Of a stretch of DNA of 64,000 nt, positions 28,880-37,537 are shown in pieces (within the stretch, counting starts at the first letter, position 1; every line of letters starts with the position of its first letter). Position numbers and translations under genes: made by a program. Source of the DNA: an uncultured Roseobacter sp. (GTDB lineage Bacteria > Pseudomonadota > Alphaproteobacteria > Rhodobacterales > Rhodobacteraceae); assembly GCF_947495025.1 (NCBI RefSeq), contig NZ_CANLXG010000002.1, positions 558,001-622,000 of the forward strand, given 5' to 3'. The notes beneath the pieces were generated by a model. That model was not told the DNA's origin. It did no database searches and was given only the letters and a program-made list of their open reading frames with translations.

Positions 28880-29448
28880 CTGGCCTGAGCGTGGTAGTCG
28901 TCGTTGGGGCGCATATCAGTTGCACTGGCAACCCGGTTTGTCATGTTGAAAAACCCTGCCACATTGGCAATGTCCCAGATGTCCTGTTCAGTGAACCCCA
29001 CATCCCTCAGACCCTGACGGTCCGGTTCTTCGATTGTGGCACTGGCAGTGGTCATCTTTGCCGCAAAATCCAGCATGGCACGGTGCCTGGCAGACAGCGC
29101 AGCAACCCGGTAATTCATCACCAGAGCCTCGCCCAGCATCGGATCTCCCGACATCGCGCGCACTGCAGCGCCATGTGCCACCAGACAGTAAAAACACCTG
29201 TTGATCGATGAAACGACCACCGCGATCATCTCACGCTCGAGCTTACTCAGTCCCGAAGGCGCCAGCATCAGATTGTTGTACATGCCAGTGAACGCATCAA
29301 GTTTTTCAATGTCAAAAGCATATGCGCGCAGGACATTCGGGATCATGCCCAGCTTTTCCTGACAGACCTCAAAATATTTTCGCGTTGGTTCCGGAAGCGG
29401 GTCAACAGCCGGGAGGTTCAGTGCTGTGGGCAGATCTGTCTCAGCCAT
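28876..29448 (-). CDS. AhpD-like peroxidase-related protein (carboxymuconolactone decarboxylase fold)
   Basis: The 190-residue protein has the AhpD core motif C85-x2-C88-x3-H92 in INRCFYCLVAHG, with the conserved N-terminal EKLGMIPNVLRA. Proteins of this group are called uncharacterised peroxidase-related and probably reduce hydroperoxides with their redox-active thiol pair. The gene overlaps the downstream OmpA gene by 4 bp and the upstream GNAT gene by 8 bp, so it sits inside a translationally coupled operon. Confidence 0.85.
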   Translation of the reverse strand: MAETDLPTALNLPAVDPLPEPTRKYFEVCQEKLGMIPNVLRAYAFDIEKLDAFTGMYNNLMLAPSGLSKLEREMIAVVVSSINRCFYCLVAHGAAVRAMSGDPMLGEALVMNYRVAALSARHRAMLDFAAKMTTASATIEEPDRQGLRDVGFTEQDIWDIANVAGFFNMTNRVASATDMRPNDDYHAQAR

Positions 29449-30181
29449 AGTCGGCGGCTCCTGACGTGGGTTTCATACGGTAATGGTACTGTGCGACCGG
29501 CTCAAAGCCCAGCGCGGAATACAAGGCGTTTGCAGCGCTGTTGGCTTCTGTGCAGAGCACGGCCATCTGATCTGCGCCCTGACGTTCAGCCCAGAAGGCC
29601 GCTGCGCGCATAATCCAGGCCGCGACGCCCTGCCTGCGCTGATGTTCCAGAACTTCGACAGCGTGCACCATTGCGATATTGGCGCTGTGGGCCACAAAAC
29701 CCGTTCCGGCAGGTTTCTCGTTCCAGCGCAGCAATATACCCGTTCCGTTTCTGGCACGCCCCATCACCCGCAGACGTGCCGGACCGATGCCGCCTGCCTC
29801 CCAGATTTCCGCCATAATCGCCAGTGGCTCGCGGATTTCAAAAGCGGTTACGGGGGGAACCGGTTTATCGGTCAGGCCCGCAACCGGCATCACCATCAAC
29901 CGCACAGGGTCGACCACCACATAGCCCCGGGCCGCAAGCAGCGTATCCAGACGTTCTTCGCCAGCGCGGATCATGAAAAGCGGCGGCTGGCCCAGTGCCT
30001 GCATCTGCTCTTCGGCAAGCGCCAGATCATCGCCGGCAACCTCGGCCTCTGCCGTTGCTGCCGAAACCCGTTTTCCGCCGCCCTGCCCATCGCGGATTGT
30101 CCATGGCCCGATCCGCACAGCAGCCGCCGGGGGCCATGTTGCATCAACTGCCGCAAGCAGATCAGCGGTATCCGGTATCAT
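29441..30181 (-). CDS. GNAT-family N-acetyltransferase
   Basis: The 246-residue protein has a GNAT domain in its C-terminal half: MVHAVEVLEHQRRQGVAAWIM contains the acetyl-CoA loop, and EANSAANALYSALGFEPVAQYHYR the final helix-strand. The N-terminal half (residues 1-110) is a divergent extension. Substrate unknown. It is translationally coupled upstream to the CinA-like gene (ATGA overlap at 30178-30181) and downstream to the AhpD-like gene. Confidence 0.8.
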   Translation of the reverse strand: MIPDTADLLAAVDATWPPAAAVRIGPWTIRDGQGGGKRVSAATAEAEVAGDDLALAEEQMQALGQPPLFMIRAGEERLDTLLAARGYVVVDPVRLMVMPVAGLTDKPVPPVTAFEIREPLAIMAEIWEAGGIGPARLRVMGRARNGTGILLRWNEKPAGTGFVAHSANIAMVHAVEVLEHQRRQGVAAWIMRAAAFWAERQGADQMAVLCTEANSAANALYSALGFEPVAQYHYRMKPTSGAADYG

Positions 30182-30903
30182 CCGGGAAAGGCTGCCGACA
30201 GCTGGTCCATGGCCGCCTTTACCATCGCCGGATCCTGTCCCCGGATCACGACGTTCGAGCCGTAGGCACCGTTGTCCTGCTGAAAAGGATACGAGCCCAT
30301 ACTCAGCGCCGGATACTGTTGCGCCAGAACACCAAGCGGGCCGGCGATATCGCCCTCTCCCTGATCTATCCGCAGTGTCTCGGAAACCAGCGGTGCGCCG
30401 CCCGCCAGCCTGGGCAGCATGGTCTCGACCATCGCCTGAAATACGGATGGCACGCCAGCCATGACATAGACGTTCTCAAGGATGAAACCGGGCGCTATTG
30501 AAACAGGATTTTCAATCAGCGCCGCTCCTTCGGGAATACGCGCCATGCGCAGGCGCGCCGCGTTCAGCTCTTTGCCCGTCCGTGCGTAATGATCGGCCAG
30601 CAGCCGGCGGGCGTCCTCACGCACGTCGATGTCCCGACCAAAAGCCTGCGCAATGCAGTCGGCAGTAATATCGTCATGAGTCGGGCCGATGCCACCGCTG
30701 GTGAACACGTGATCAAAGCTCGCCGCAAGTGACTGTACGGCACAGATGATGGCCTCGGCGTCGTCACTCACGACCCGGACCTCGCGCAGATCTATACCCG
30801 CTTCGGTCAGCTTGCCCGCGAGGTGATACATGTTTGCATCGCGCGTGCGGCCAGACAGAATTTCGTCACCGATCACCAGCATCGCAGCCGTTGGATTTGC
30901 CAT
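30178..30903 (-). CDS. CinA N-terminal-type molybdopterin-binding protein
   Basis: The 241-residue protein is a stand-alone CinA N-terminal (MoCF/COG1058) domain with VIGDEILSGRTRDANMYHL at the start and the nucleotide-phosphate loop TSGGIGPTHDDIT. In full-length CinA this domain hydrolyses ADP-ribose; the C-terminal nicotinamide mononucleotide deamidase domain is absent here. The ATG at 30903 has AGGAGGG upstream, one of the best ribosome sites in the window. It leads an operon with a GNAT, an AhpD-like and an OmpA gene, and is divergent from sfsA. Confidence 0.88.
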   Translation of the reverse strand: MANPTAAMLVIGDEILSGRTRDANMYHLAGKLTEAGIDLREVRVVSDDAEAIICAVQSLAASFDHVFTSGGIGPTHDDITADCIAQAFGRDIDVREDARRLLADHYARTGKELNAARLRMARIPEGAALIENPVSIAPGFILENVYVMAGVPSVFQAMVETMLPRLAGGAPLVSETLRIDQGEGDIAGPLGVLAQQYPALSMGSYPFQQDNGAYGSNVVIRGQDPAMVKAAMDQLSAAFPG

Positions 30904-30951
30904 GAGCACCCTCCTTGCGTCCCTTCCTCTCAGAGGTATAGACGGGGCATC

Positions 30952-31659
30952 ATGCGCTTTCAAACCGATCTTGTGCCAGCCCGGCTGACACGCCGCTACA
31001 AAAGATTTCTCGCCGACTGCGTTCTGGAATCAGACGGGCGCGAAATTACCGCCCACTGTGCAAATCCCGGTTCGATGATGGGACTTGCAGAGCCCGGTAC
31101 ACGCGTCTGGCTGGAGCCAAATGACGACCCGAAAAAGAAACTGAAATTCGGCTGGCGGCTGGTTGATCACGAAAACGGTCATTTCACCGGTGTCGACACC
31201 AGCGTGCCAAACCGCGCGCTGAAAATGGCGCTGATGGCCCGTGAGCTTGCCCCTTTTGCCGACTGGCCGCTTGTCCGGCCCGAAGTGCCCTATGGTGAGA
31301 AGAGCCGCATCGACTTTCTGCTGAGCGGTGAAGGTCTCAGGGATGTCTACATCGAGGTCAAAAGCGTAACGCTGAGCCGCGCGGCCGGTGTCGCGGAATT
31401 CCCCGACAGCGTCACCGCGCGTGGTGCAAAGCATCTGGGCGAACTGGCACGGGTTGCCGGCGCAGGCCACCGCGCCGTCATGCTCTATCTGGTCCAGCGA
31501 ACAGACGCGCAGACAGTGACCCTCGCGGGTGATATTGATCCTGCCTATATGGCTGCCTGGGAGGCTGCGACATCTTCGGGCGTTGAAACTCTGTGCTTTG
31601 GCACCAATATCTCGCCCAAAGGGGTAGAGGTCGGTAAACCGCTGCCTTTCAGGCTCTGA
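30952..31659 (+). CDS. sfsA: SfsA family protein (DNA/RNA nuclease)
   Basis: The 235-residue protein is typical of SfsA: an N-terminal OB-like part (RFQTDLVPARLTRRYKRFL, then CANPGSMMGL) and a C-terminal restriction-endonuclease-like fold with SRIDFLLSG, IEVKSVTLS and the acidic FPDSVTARGAKHLGEL segment. SfsA was first linked to sugar fermentation; a nuclease role is suggested for the family. The ATG at 30952 lies at the right edge of the 48-bp gap with the divergent CinA-like gene; a weak GGGG site precedes it. Confidence 0.9.
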   Translation: MRFQTDLVPARLTRRYKRFLADCVLESDGREITAHCANPGSMMGLAEPGTRVWLEPNDDPKKKLKFGWRLVDHENGHFTGVDTSVPNRALKMALMARELAPFADWPLVRPEVPYGEKSRIDFLLSGEGLRDVYIEVKSVTLSRAAGVAEFPDSVTARGAKHLGELARVAGAGHRAVMLYLVQRTDAQTVTLAGDIDPAYMAAWEAATSSGVETLCFGTNISPKGVEVGKPLPFRL

Positions 31660-31725
31660 ACGCGACTGGTGCCTGACGTGAAGGCACGCTAGAAGCCGCA
31701 AAACGACACCACGATGGAGACCCAC

Positions 31726-32544
31726 GTGAACGAAGATCTTCGGGGCCGTCAGACCAAAGACGGCATACGCATTTATGAAGCCGGCGACTTTGCAGGCATG
31801 CATGCCGCGGGCGCACTTGCAGCGCGTATCCTCGACGACATCGCGGACCACGTTTTCGTCGGGCAGACAACCGGCGCAATCGACAAACGTATTACCGAAA
31901 TGGTCGAGGAAGCCGGCGCAACATCTGCAACGATAGGCTACAAGGGCTATCAGCACGCAAGCTGTATCTCGGTCAATCACGTGGTCTGTCACGGCATTCC
32001 GGGCGACAAATCTCTCAAAGACGGAGACATTCTCAACATTGACGTCACCGTTATCGTAGACGGCTGGTTTGGCGATACCAGCCGGATGTATGTCGCCGGC
32101 AAACTGCCCCGCAAGGCAGAGCGCCTCATTCAGGTGACGCATGACGCACTGATGCTGGGTATCGAAGCCGTAAAGCCCGGCAACACATTCGGCGATATCG
32201 GGCATGCCATCCAGACCTATGCGGAAAGCCACCGCATGTCAGTGGTGCGCGATTTCTGCGGGCACGGGCTGGGCCGCGTCTTTCATGCGCCCCCCAATGT
32301 GCTGCATTACGGGCGCCCGGGCACCGGCGCCGTGCTTGAAGAGGGCATGTTCTTTACGATCGAACCGATGGTCAACCTTGGCCGGCCCGAGACCAAAACA
32401 CTGGCAGATGACTGGACGGCTGTGACCCGCGACAAATCGCTGTCTGCGCAGTTTGAACATTCCATCGGTGTCACCGCAGATGGCTGCGAGATCTTTACGC
32501 TGTCGCCCGGCGGCAGGTTTCACCCCACACAGCCTCAGGACTGA
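31726..32544 (+). CDS. map: Type I methionine aminopeptidase
   Basis: The product removes the N-terminal methionine from nascent proteins. The metal-binding residues are in VNHVVCHGIPGD, NIDVTVIVDGWFGDTSRM (two aspartates), FCGHGLGRVFH, FTIEPMV and QFEHSIGV, the order expected for MetAP-I. I prefer the GTG at 31726, which has GGAG six bases upstream; the ATG at 31714 is in frame but lacks a ribosome site. The end overlaps the small convergent gene at 32535 by 10 bp. Confidence 0.93.
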   Translation: MNEDLRGRQTKDGIRIYEAGDFAGMHAAGALAARILDDIADHVFVGQTTGAIDKRITEMVEEAGATSATIGYKGYQHASCISVNHVVCHGIPGDKSLKDGDILNIDVTVIVDGWFGDTSRMYVAGKLPRKAERLIQVTHDALMLGIEAVKPGNTFGDIGHAIQTYAESHRMSVVRDFCGHGLGRVFHAPPNVLHYGRPGTGAVLEEGMFFTIEPMVNLGRPETKTLADDWTAVTRDKSLSAQFEHSIGVTADGCEIFTLSPGGRFHPTQPQD

Positions 32545-32717
32545 TCCGTATCGCTCTCCGCGTCGCGGCGCATCAGATCCAGCAGCAGTGTATCCGGGCC
32601 CCAGGGCTGGACCGCATCGCCGATAAACACCGGTGATTTGCGGCGCACGGGTCTTTCCGGCGCGGTTGCGGTGTCCGCATCAAAAAACCGGATAGAGAAG
32701 CGAGCCGTGGCAAACAT
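32535..32717 (-). CDS. Small conserved-looking hypothetical protein
   Basis: This frame would encode about 60 residues beginning MFATARFSIRFFD, with many charged residues and a WGPDTLLLDLMRRD helix near the end. AGGATAGGG precedes the ATG at 32717; an alternative start at 32738 would overlap the rsmD stop in an ATGA. It lies on the same strand directly after rsmD, fills the gap to map, and so is probably translated in that operon. I recognise no family; function unknown. Confidence 0.5.
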   Translation of the reverse strand: MFATARFSIRFFDADTATAPERPVRRKSPVFIGDAVQPWGPDTLLLDLMRRDAESDTDQS

Positions 32718-32734
32718 GGCCCTATCCTGGCAGA

Positions 32735-33292
32735 TCATCCGGAAAATTTCGACAACAGTGTCACATGGGTATCGCCATAGCGTCGGTGATCCCTGTGCTC
32801 AAAGCCGTGCGGCGTCCCGACGGAAGTTGATTCCTCCCAGACCACCAGCGCATCCGGTGCCAGCCATCCCCCGTCGTCTGCAACCGCCAGAGCCTTCTCG
32901 CCCAGCCCCTTCCCATAAGGCGGGTCCAGAAAAACCAGATCGCAGGGCGTCGCATTACAGGCCGGCAACCGCAGGGCATCCCGCGCGATGATGCGCGTTG
33001 TATCCTTTGCACGCAGCTTTGCGATGTTTTCGCGCAGGAGTTTTTGCGCTGCGCGGCCATCGTCCACAAAGGTCACTGACGCCGCACCTCTGGACAATGC
33101 TTCCAGGCCCAGTGCGCCGGTACCCGCAAAAAGATCCAGCACATGTGCCCCATCAATCACGTCATAACTGTTCAGGACATTGAACAGGCTTTCCCGCACA
33201 CGGTCCGTGGTGGGCCGCAGATGCGCGCCGGCATCTCCCTTGCCCACGGCCGCCAGTGGTACGCTGCGGTGTTTGCCGGCGATGATCCTCAC
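32735..33292 (-). CDS. rsmD: 16S rRNA (guanine(966)-N(2))-methyltransferase
   Basis: The 185-residue SAM-dependent enzyme methylates G966 of 16S rRNA. It shows MRIIAGKHRS, the RPTTDRVRESLFNVL segment typical of RsmD, the SAM motif VLDLFAGTGALGLEALSRGA and the catalytic DPPY. It overlaps the upstream ferredoxin reductase-type gene by 4 bp and is followed by a small frame on the same strand, suggesting one operon. Confidence 0.94.
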   Translation of the reverse strand: MRIIAGKHRSVPLAAVGKGDAGAHLRPTTDRVRESLFNVLNSYDVIDGAHVLDLFAGTGALGLEALSRGAASVTFVDDGRAAQKLLRENIAKLRAKDTTRIIARDALRLPACNATPCDLVFLDPPYGKGLGEKALAVADDGGWLAPDALVVWEESTSVGTPHGFEHRDHRRYGDTHVTLLSKFSG

Positions 33293-34497
33293 GGGCGCAT
33301 CAACACTTTCAGATCTGCCGATGCATCGGCAATCACCGACGGGTCTGCCGATTTGCCCGCTTCGATCAGACGTTTGCCCACCATATAGGCCCGCGGGTCA
33401 TTCATCGCGTCTACGGCCACCAGCACGTCATCGCGGAAATACCAGAAGGATGCCGTCTGCCCTTCACCGGTGCGGGTCACCACATCGGTGTAGCCTGTAT
33501 TCAGACCGGCGATCTGCAGCTTGACATCGTACTGGTCCGACCAGAACCACGGTTTTGCGACATATTCCGCGTCCGCGCCGAGGATATTGTCCGCCACCTG
33601 TTCTGCCTGATCAATGGCGTTGGGCACGCTTTCCAGCCGGATACGGTTTCCTCTGAACGGGAATGATGCACAGTCACCGGCAGCCCAGACGTTCGGATCT
33701 GACGTGCGGCCCTGTGCGTCGGTGGCAATACCGTTGTCCAGCGTGAGGCCCGCCGCTTCTGCCAGCGCTGTTGCAGGGCGGATACCGACACCGGCAATCA
33801 CGAAATCGACGGTAATATTGCTGCCGTCTGACAGTTTGGCACCAGACACAGCATCGTCGCCGAGCAGACGTTCAAGGCCGGTGCTCTCCCGGATATCCAC
33901 CCCATGCGCCATGTGCAGCGCACGGAAATAATCGCTGGTCTGTGGGGCTGCGACACGCTGCAGAATACGGTCCGCCATTTCGATCAGCGTTACCTGAACA
34001 CCGCTTTTTGCGGCAACTGCTGCGGCCTCGAGACCGATGTACCCGCCGCCCACAATCAGTGCATGCGCGCCGTCGCGAAAATGCGGGGCCATCGCGTCTG
34101 CATCTGCAATGTTACGCACGGCAAAGACATTCTGCAGATCACCGCCGATTGCGGCTGGCAGGCGGTTCGGCACAGACCCGGTGGCCAGTACAAGGTGATC
34201 ATAGGTCAGGGTCTCATCAGAGATCCGGACGGTGCGCGCTGCGCGGTCAATTGCCGTGACGGTTGTGTTCATTCTCAGCGTGATGTCGTTTTCGGCGTAG
34301 TAAGACTCCGGGCGCAGGAACAGGCGTTCCAGAGCCATGTCCCCCATCAGATAGGCCTTGGACAGGGGCGGGCGCTGATAGGGGGGCACGGGCTCGGAAC
34401 CGATCAGCGTAATGCCACCGCCGTAGCCACCACTGCGCAGCCGGGCAACACAGGAAGCACCTGCCTGGCCTGCTCCGATCACAATAACATGTCCCAT
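33289..34497 (-). CDS. FAD/NAD(P)-dependent reductase (ferredoxin/rubredoxin reductase type)
   Basis: The 402-residue flavoprotein has two Rossmann motifs (VIGAGQAGASC at the N-terminus and IVGGGYIGLEAA near residue 145), the PPLSKAYLMG segment after the first strand and the VWAAGDCASFP FAD motif near residue 270. It belongs to the reductase family that supplies electrons to ferredoxins of oxygenases and P450s. No partner ferredoxin or oxygenase is nearby. GGAGG lies upstream of the ATG, and the gene overlaps rsmD by 4 bp. Confidence 0.87.
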   Translation of the reverse strand: MGHVIVIGAGQAGASCVARLRSGGYGGGITLIGSEPVPPYQRPPLSKAYLMGDMALERLFLRPESYYAENDITLRMNTTVTAIDRAARTVRISDETLTYDHLVLATGSVPNRLPAAIGGDLQNVFAVRNIADADAMAPHFRDGAHALIVGGGYIGLEAAAVAAKSGVQVTLIEMADRILQRVAAPQTSDYFRALHMAHGVDIRESTGLERLLGDDAVSGAKLSDGSNITVDFVIAGVGIRPATALAEAAGLTLDNGIATDAQGRTSDPNVWAAGDCASFPFRGNRIRLESVPNAIDQAEQVADNILGADAEYVAKPWFWSDQYDVKLQIAGLNTGYTDVVTRTGEGQTASFWYFRDDVLVAVDAMNDPRAYMVGKRLIEAGKSADPSVIADASADLKVLMRP

Positions 34498-34592
34498 TCC
34501 GGCCTCCGTGACTTCATTTCCTGTGGTCCACCCACTGCCGGCAACCTATATCGGGCAGGAGAACGAACGCAATTACAGGAAAGGCGTATCAC

Positions 34593-35081
34593 ATGACGAT
34601 TTCACAGGGCGATCAGCTTCCCGACGCAACTCTGGTTGAAATGGGCGCGGAAGGACCGGCACCGGTCTCTCTGGCGGACAAGACCAAGGGTCGCAAAGTC
34701 GTCATCTTCGGCGTGCCCGGCGCTTACACGCCGACCTGCCACTCTGCGCATGTGCCCAGCTTTATCCGCACGAAAGAGGCGCTTGAGGCCAAAGGCGTGC
34801 AGGAAATCATCTGCGTGTCCGTCAATGATCCGTTTGTCATGAAATCCTGGGGTGAGGCGACGGGTGCCACTGCTGCGGGCATCACGATGCTGGGCGACCC
34901 GCACAGCACCTTTACGAAAGACATCGGTATGGAATTCAGTGCACCACCAGCCGGCCTCAATGACCGCTCAAAGCGCTATGCCATGCTCGTCGACGACGGC
35001 AAGGTGATGCTCTTCCAGCCCGAAGAAAGCCCCGGCGTCTGCGAAGTCTCTGCCGGAGAAGGCCTTCTGGCCAGCATGTAA
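34593..35081 (+). CDS. Peroxiredoxin (Prx5 / type II-like)
   Basis: The 162-residue protein has the Prx5 signature GVPGAYTPTCHSAHVPSF with the peroxidatic cysteine C49, and a second cysteine near residue 150 (GVCEVSAGE) that may be the resolving thiol. It reduces hydrogen peroxide and alkyl hydroperoxides using thioredoxin or glutaredoxin. It is a monocistronic unit: divergent from the FAD reductase gene and ended by a strong hairpin. Confidence 0.93.
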   Translation: MTISQGDQLPDATLVEMGAEGPAPVSLADKTKGRKVVIFGVPGAYTPTCHSAHVPSFIRTKEALEAKGVQEIICVSVNDPFVMKSWGEATGATAAGITMLGDPHSTFTKDIGMEFSAPPAGLNDRSKRYAMLVDDGKVMLFQPEESPGVCEVSAGEGLLASM

Positions 35082-35110
35082 ACGCCCGGGTCGCTGACCC
35101 GCACTGCAAG

Positions 35111-35138
35111 AAAGGGCCGGGCGTTTCCCGGCCCTTTT
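35111..35138. terminator. Bidirectional terminator between the peroxiredoxin and mscS genes
   Basis: AAAGGGCCGGG and CCCGGCCCTTT form a perfect 11-bp stem with a 5-base loop and a T-run (plus strand) and A-run (minus strand T-run) on the two sides. It can serve both convergent genes. Confidence 0.92.
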
Positions 35139-35166
35139 CACTGTCTGATAAGGGGTTTCCGCCTGA

Positions 35167-36015
35167 TTATTCTGCGGCTGACTGGATCACTGTGCGCGTC
35201 GGGAAAGGAATATCCACTCCGCCACTGTCCAGAGCTTCTTTGACCGCTCGCTTCATATCAGCCTGGTAGGCAAAGAATTCCGACGATTCGACCCAGACCC
35301 GGACCAGAAAATCGACCGAGAAGTCGCCCAGGTTGTTCACCTGGATAAAAGGCTCCGGATCGGCCATCGACCGCGGATCAGCCATGATGGTATCGCGGAT
35401 AATTTTTTCAGCCTGCGCGAGATTCGCGCCATATCCCACGCCAAAGGTCCATTCGGCCCGGCGCGTTTTGTTTGTCGAGTAATTCGTGATGATATTGCCC
35501 CAGACCATCGAGTTGGGGATGATCACCTGCACGTTGCTCAGATCAGCAAGCTCGGTAAAATTCAGCGTGATGGCTTTGACGGTACCCATTGTGCCGCCGA
35601 CGTCCACAAAATCGTCCATTTTGATCGGGCGGAACAGGATCAGCATCACACCGGCGGCCACGTTGGACAGCGTCCCCTGCAGGGCAAGACCGATTGCAAG
35701 ACCCGCAGCACCAATGACCGCAACCACCGATGTGGTCTGAACGCCAAAGGTGTTGAGCACGAAAAGCGCGGTGAAGCCCAGGACCACATAGCGCACGATG
35801 GACGACAAAAAGTCGAACAGCATGTCGTCGAGGTGTCTGTGCCTGCGTCCCAGGTTCTGGACACGTCGTTGCAGCCAGGCGGAAACAATCCAGCCGAGCA
35901 GAAGAATGGCAATGGCGGCAAAAATCGAGCCGACAGTGCTCAGCAGAAAATCAACAGAAAGGACGTCCGCCAGGGTTTTTCCCTGCCAGATTTCCGTCGA
36001 CAGCAGTTCGTTCAT
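35167..36015 (-). CDS. mscS: Small-conductance mechanosensitive channel MscS-type
   Basis: The 282-residue protein has three N-terminal membrane helices and the MscS pore helix with small residues (AAGLAIGLALQGTLSNVAAGVMLI), then the beta domain (FVDVGGTMGTVKAI, NVQVIIPNSMVWGNIITNYS). It opens under membrane tension to release solutes on osmotic downshift. Length and layout are normal for the MscS core. It sits 5 bp downstream of the phhB stop, so it may be co-transcribed with phhB and the gene upstream of it. Confidence 0.92.
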   Translation of the reverse strand: MNELLSTEIWQGKTLADVLSVDFLLSTVGSIFAAIAILLLGWIVSAWLQRRVQNLGRRHRHLDDMLFDFLSSIVRYVVLGFTALFVLNTFGVQTTSVVAVIGAAGLAIGLALQGTLSNVAAGVMLILFRPIKMDDFVDVGGTMGTVKAITLNFTELADLSNVQVIIPNSMVWGNIITNYSTNKTRRAEWTFGVGYGANLAQAEKIIRDTIMADPRSMADPEPFIQVNNLGDFSVDFLVRVWVESSEFFAYQADMKRAVKEALDSGGVDIPFPTRTVIQSAAE

Positions 36016-36020
36016 TGGTC

Positions 36021-36305
36021 TTACTCCGTCAGGCTGTCCATCTTGCGCGCCAGCTGCGCGTCCAGGTCGCTCAGCCCGCCGGTATCATGCGTGGTCAGCA
36101 CTACATTTACAGTTTTGTACACGTTGTCCCATTCGGGATGATGGTTCAGTTTTTCCGCCCAGATGGCCGCGCGGGTCATCCATCCGAATGCTTCGACAAA
36201 ATTGCCGAAAACAAAGGTTTTGGCGATTGCGTCGCGTCCATCTACCATCTGCCAGCCATTTGCAAGCAGATCGGCGCGGTCTCCATCTGTCATCTTTCCG
36301 GTCAT
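36021..36305 (-). CDS. phhB: Pterin-4a-carbinolamine dehydratase
   Basis: The 94-residue protein matches the PCD/DCoH family: [13 protein letters not shown], the catalytic histidines in LNHHPEW, and [12 protein letters not shown]. It recycles the carbinolamine formed from tetrahydropterin by phenylalanine hydroxylase; phhA is not in the window. The start overlaps the stop of the upstream COG3146-type gene in an ATGA, and mscS follows after 5 bp. Confidence 0.92.
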   Translation of the reverse strand: MTGKMTDGDRADLLANGWQMVDGRDAIAKTFVFGNFVEAFGWMTRAAIWAEKLNHHPEWDNVYKTVNVVLTTHDTGGLSDLDAQLARKMDSLTE

Positions 36306-37489
36306 TGCTGTTCCTCCACATCTGCCCTGCGAAAGGGTCCGTAATCTGTCAGAACGCTGATCTCTTCATCGACAGCGTCCCGTTCCGCTTCGAGGTAGCG
36401 CGCAATTGCATCAGAGAAACCCGGATCTCCGACCCAGTGCAGTGACCATGTCGGCTTTGGCAGGTATCCGCGGGCCAGTTTGTGCTCTCCCTGTGCACCT
36501 GCCTCCACCCGCGCCAGTCTGAGCCTGATCGCGATATCAATGGCCTGATAGTAACAAAGCTCAAAGTGCAGGCAGGGATGATGCTCCGTGCATCCCCAGT
36601 ACCGACCGTAAAGCGCCTGCGCGCCAATAAAATTGAGGGCGCCTGCGATCCAGCGGCCGTCCCGCTCGGCCATCACAAGCGCCATATCGTCGCGCAGCGT
36701 TTCCTGTGCGATGTCAAAAAACCGTCGGGTCAGATAGGGCGTGCCCCACTTGCGCGCGCCCGTATCCTGGTAGAACGCCCAGAAAGCGTCCCAGTGTTCA
36801 GGTTCCAGGTCATCGCCCGAAAACGTCCGGATCGTGCCGCCAAATCCCTGCGCCTGTGCGCGCTCCTTGCGGATGTTCTTGCGTTTGCGCGAACTCAGAC
36901 CCGCCAGAAAATCATCAAACGTCGCGTAGTCGTCGTTGTGCCAGTGAAACTGCTGCGTTTTCCGGACCATCAGGCCAAGATCCGCGCCACGGTGGCTCTC
37001 TTCTTCGGTGCAGAACGTCAGATGCAGAGAAGACACCCGGTTGTTGTGGGCAAGCTGCACGGCGCCCTGGATCAGTGCCGCGGTGCCGGTCTCCTCAAAA
37101 CCCGGGCGGACCAGCAGACGACGACCGGTTGCCGGTGTGTGCGGCACCGCGATCTGCAGCTTGGGGTAATACCGCCCACCGGCGCGTTCATAGGCATGCG
37201 CCCAGTTGTGATCAAAGATATACTCGCCCTGACTGTGCGATTTGACGTACATCGGCGCGACGCCGATGAGTTCACCTCCGATGCGCGCCGCGAGGTACTG
37301 GGGCTGCCACCCCGTGCCGGTTCCGACAGACCCGCTCTCCTCAAGCGCACTCAGGAACCGGTGCGTCGTGAACGGATCATCCGGTCTTGCTCCGTCGCGG
37401 GCCTCCGGACAGGCACAGGCATCCCAGTCCGCGGCACTGATATCGCGCAGACTGGCCACCACCGAAATTTCTACTTCCTGTTCGTGCAT
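36302..37489 (-). CDS. COG3146 (DUF482) GNAT-like N-acetyltransferase
   Basis: The 395-residue protein belongs to the peptidogalycan biosynthesis/FemAB-like GNAT group. Recognisable pieces are [31 protein letters not shown] and [20 protein letters not shown] in the first half, then [35 protein letters not shown] and [14 protein letters not shown]. The substrate is unknown. A 1.9-kb open frame on the opposite strand across this gene is a GC-driven shadow. The gene precedes phhB in an ATGA-coupled pair. Confidence 0.87.
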   Translation of the reverse strand: MHEQEVEISVVASLRDISAADWDACACPEARDGARPDDPFTTHRFLSALEESGSVGTGTGWQPQYLAARIGGELIGVAPMYVKSHSQGEYIFDHNWAHAYERAGGRYYPKLQIAVPHTPATGRRLLVRPGFEETGTAALIQGAVQLAHNNRVSSLHLTFCTEEESHRGADLGLMVRKTQQFHWHNDDYATFDDFLAGLSSRKRKNIRKERAQAQGFGGTIRTFSGDDLEPEHWDAFWAFYQDTGARKWGTPYLTRRFFDIAQETLRDDMALVMAERDGRWIAGALNFIGAQALYGRYWGCTEHHPCLHFELCYYQAIDIAIRLRLARVEAGAQGEHKLARGYLPKPTWSLHWVGDPGFSDAIARYLEAERDAVDEEISVLTDYGPFRRADVEEQQ

Positions 37490-37537
37490 GCCCGCGCCCC
37501 GACGTTTGCACCTAACCTGTGGTCGCGGACGACGGGT

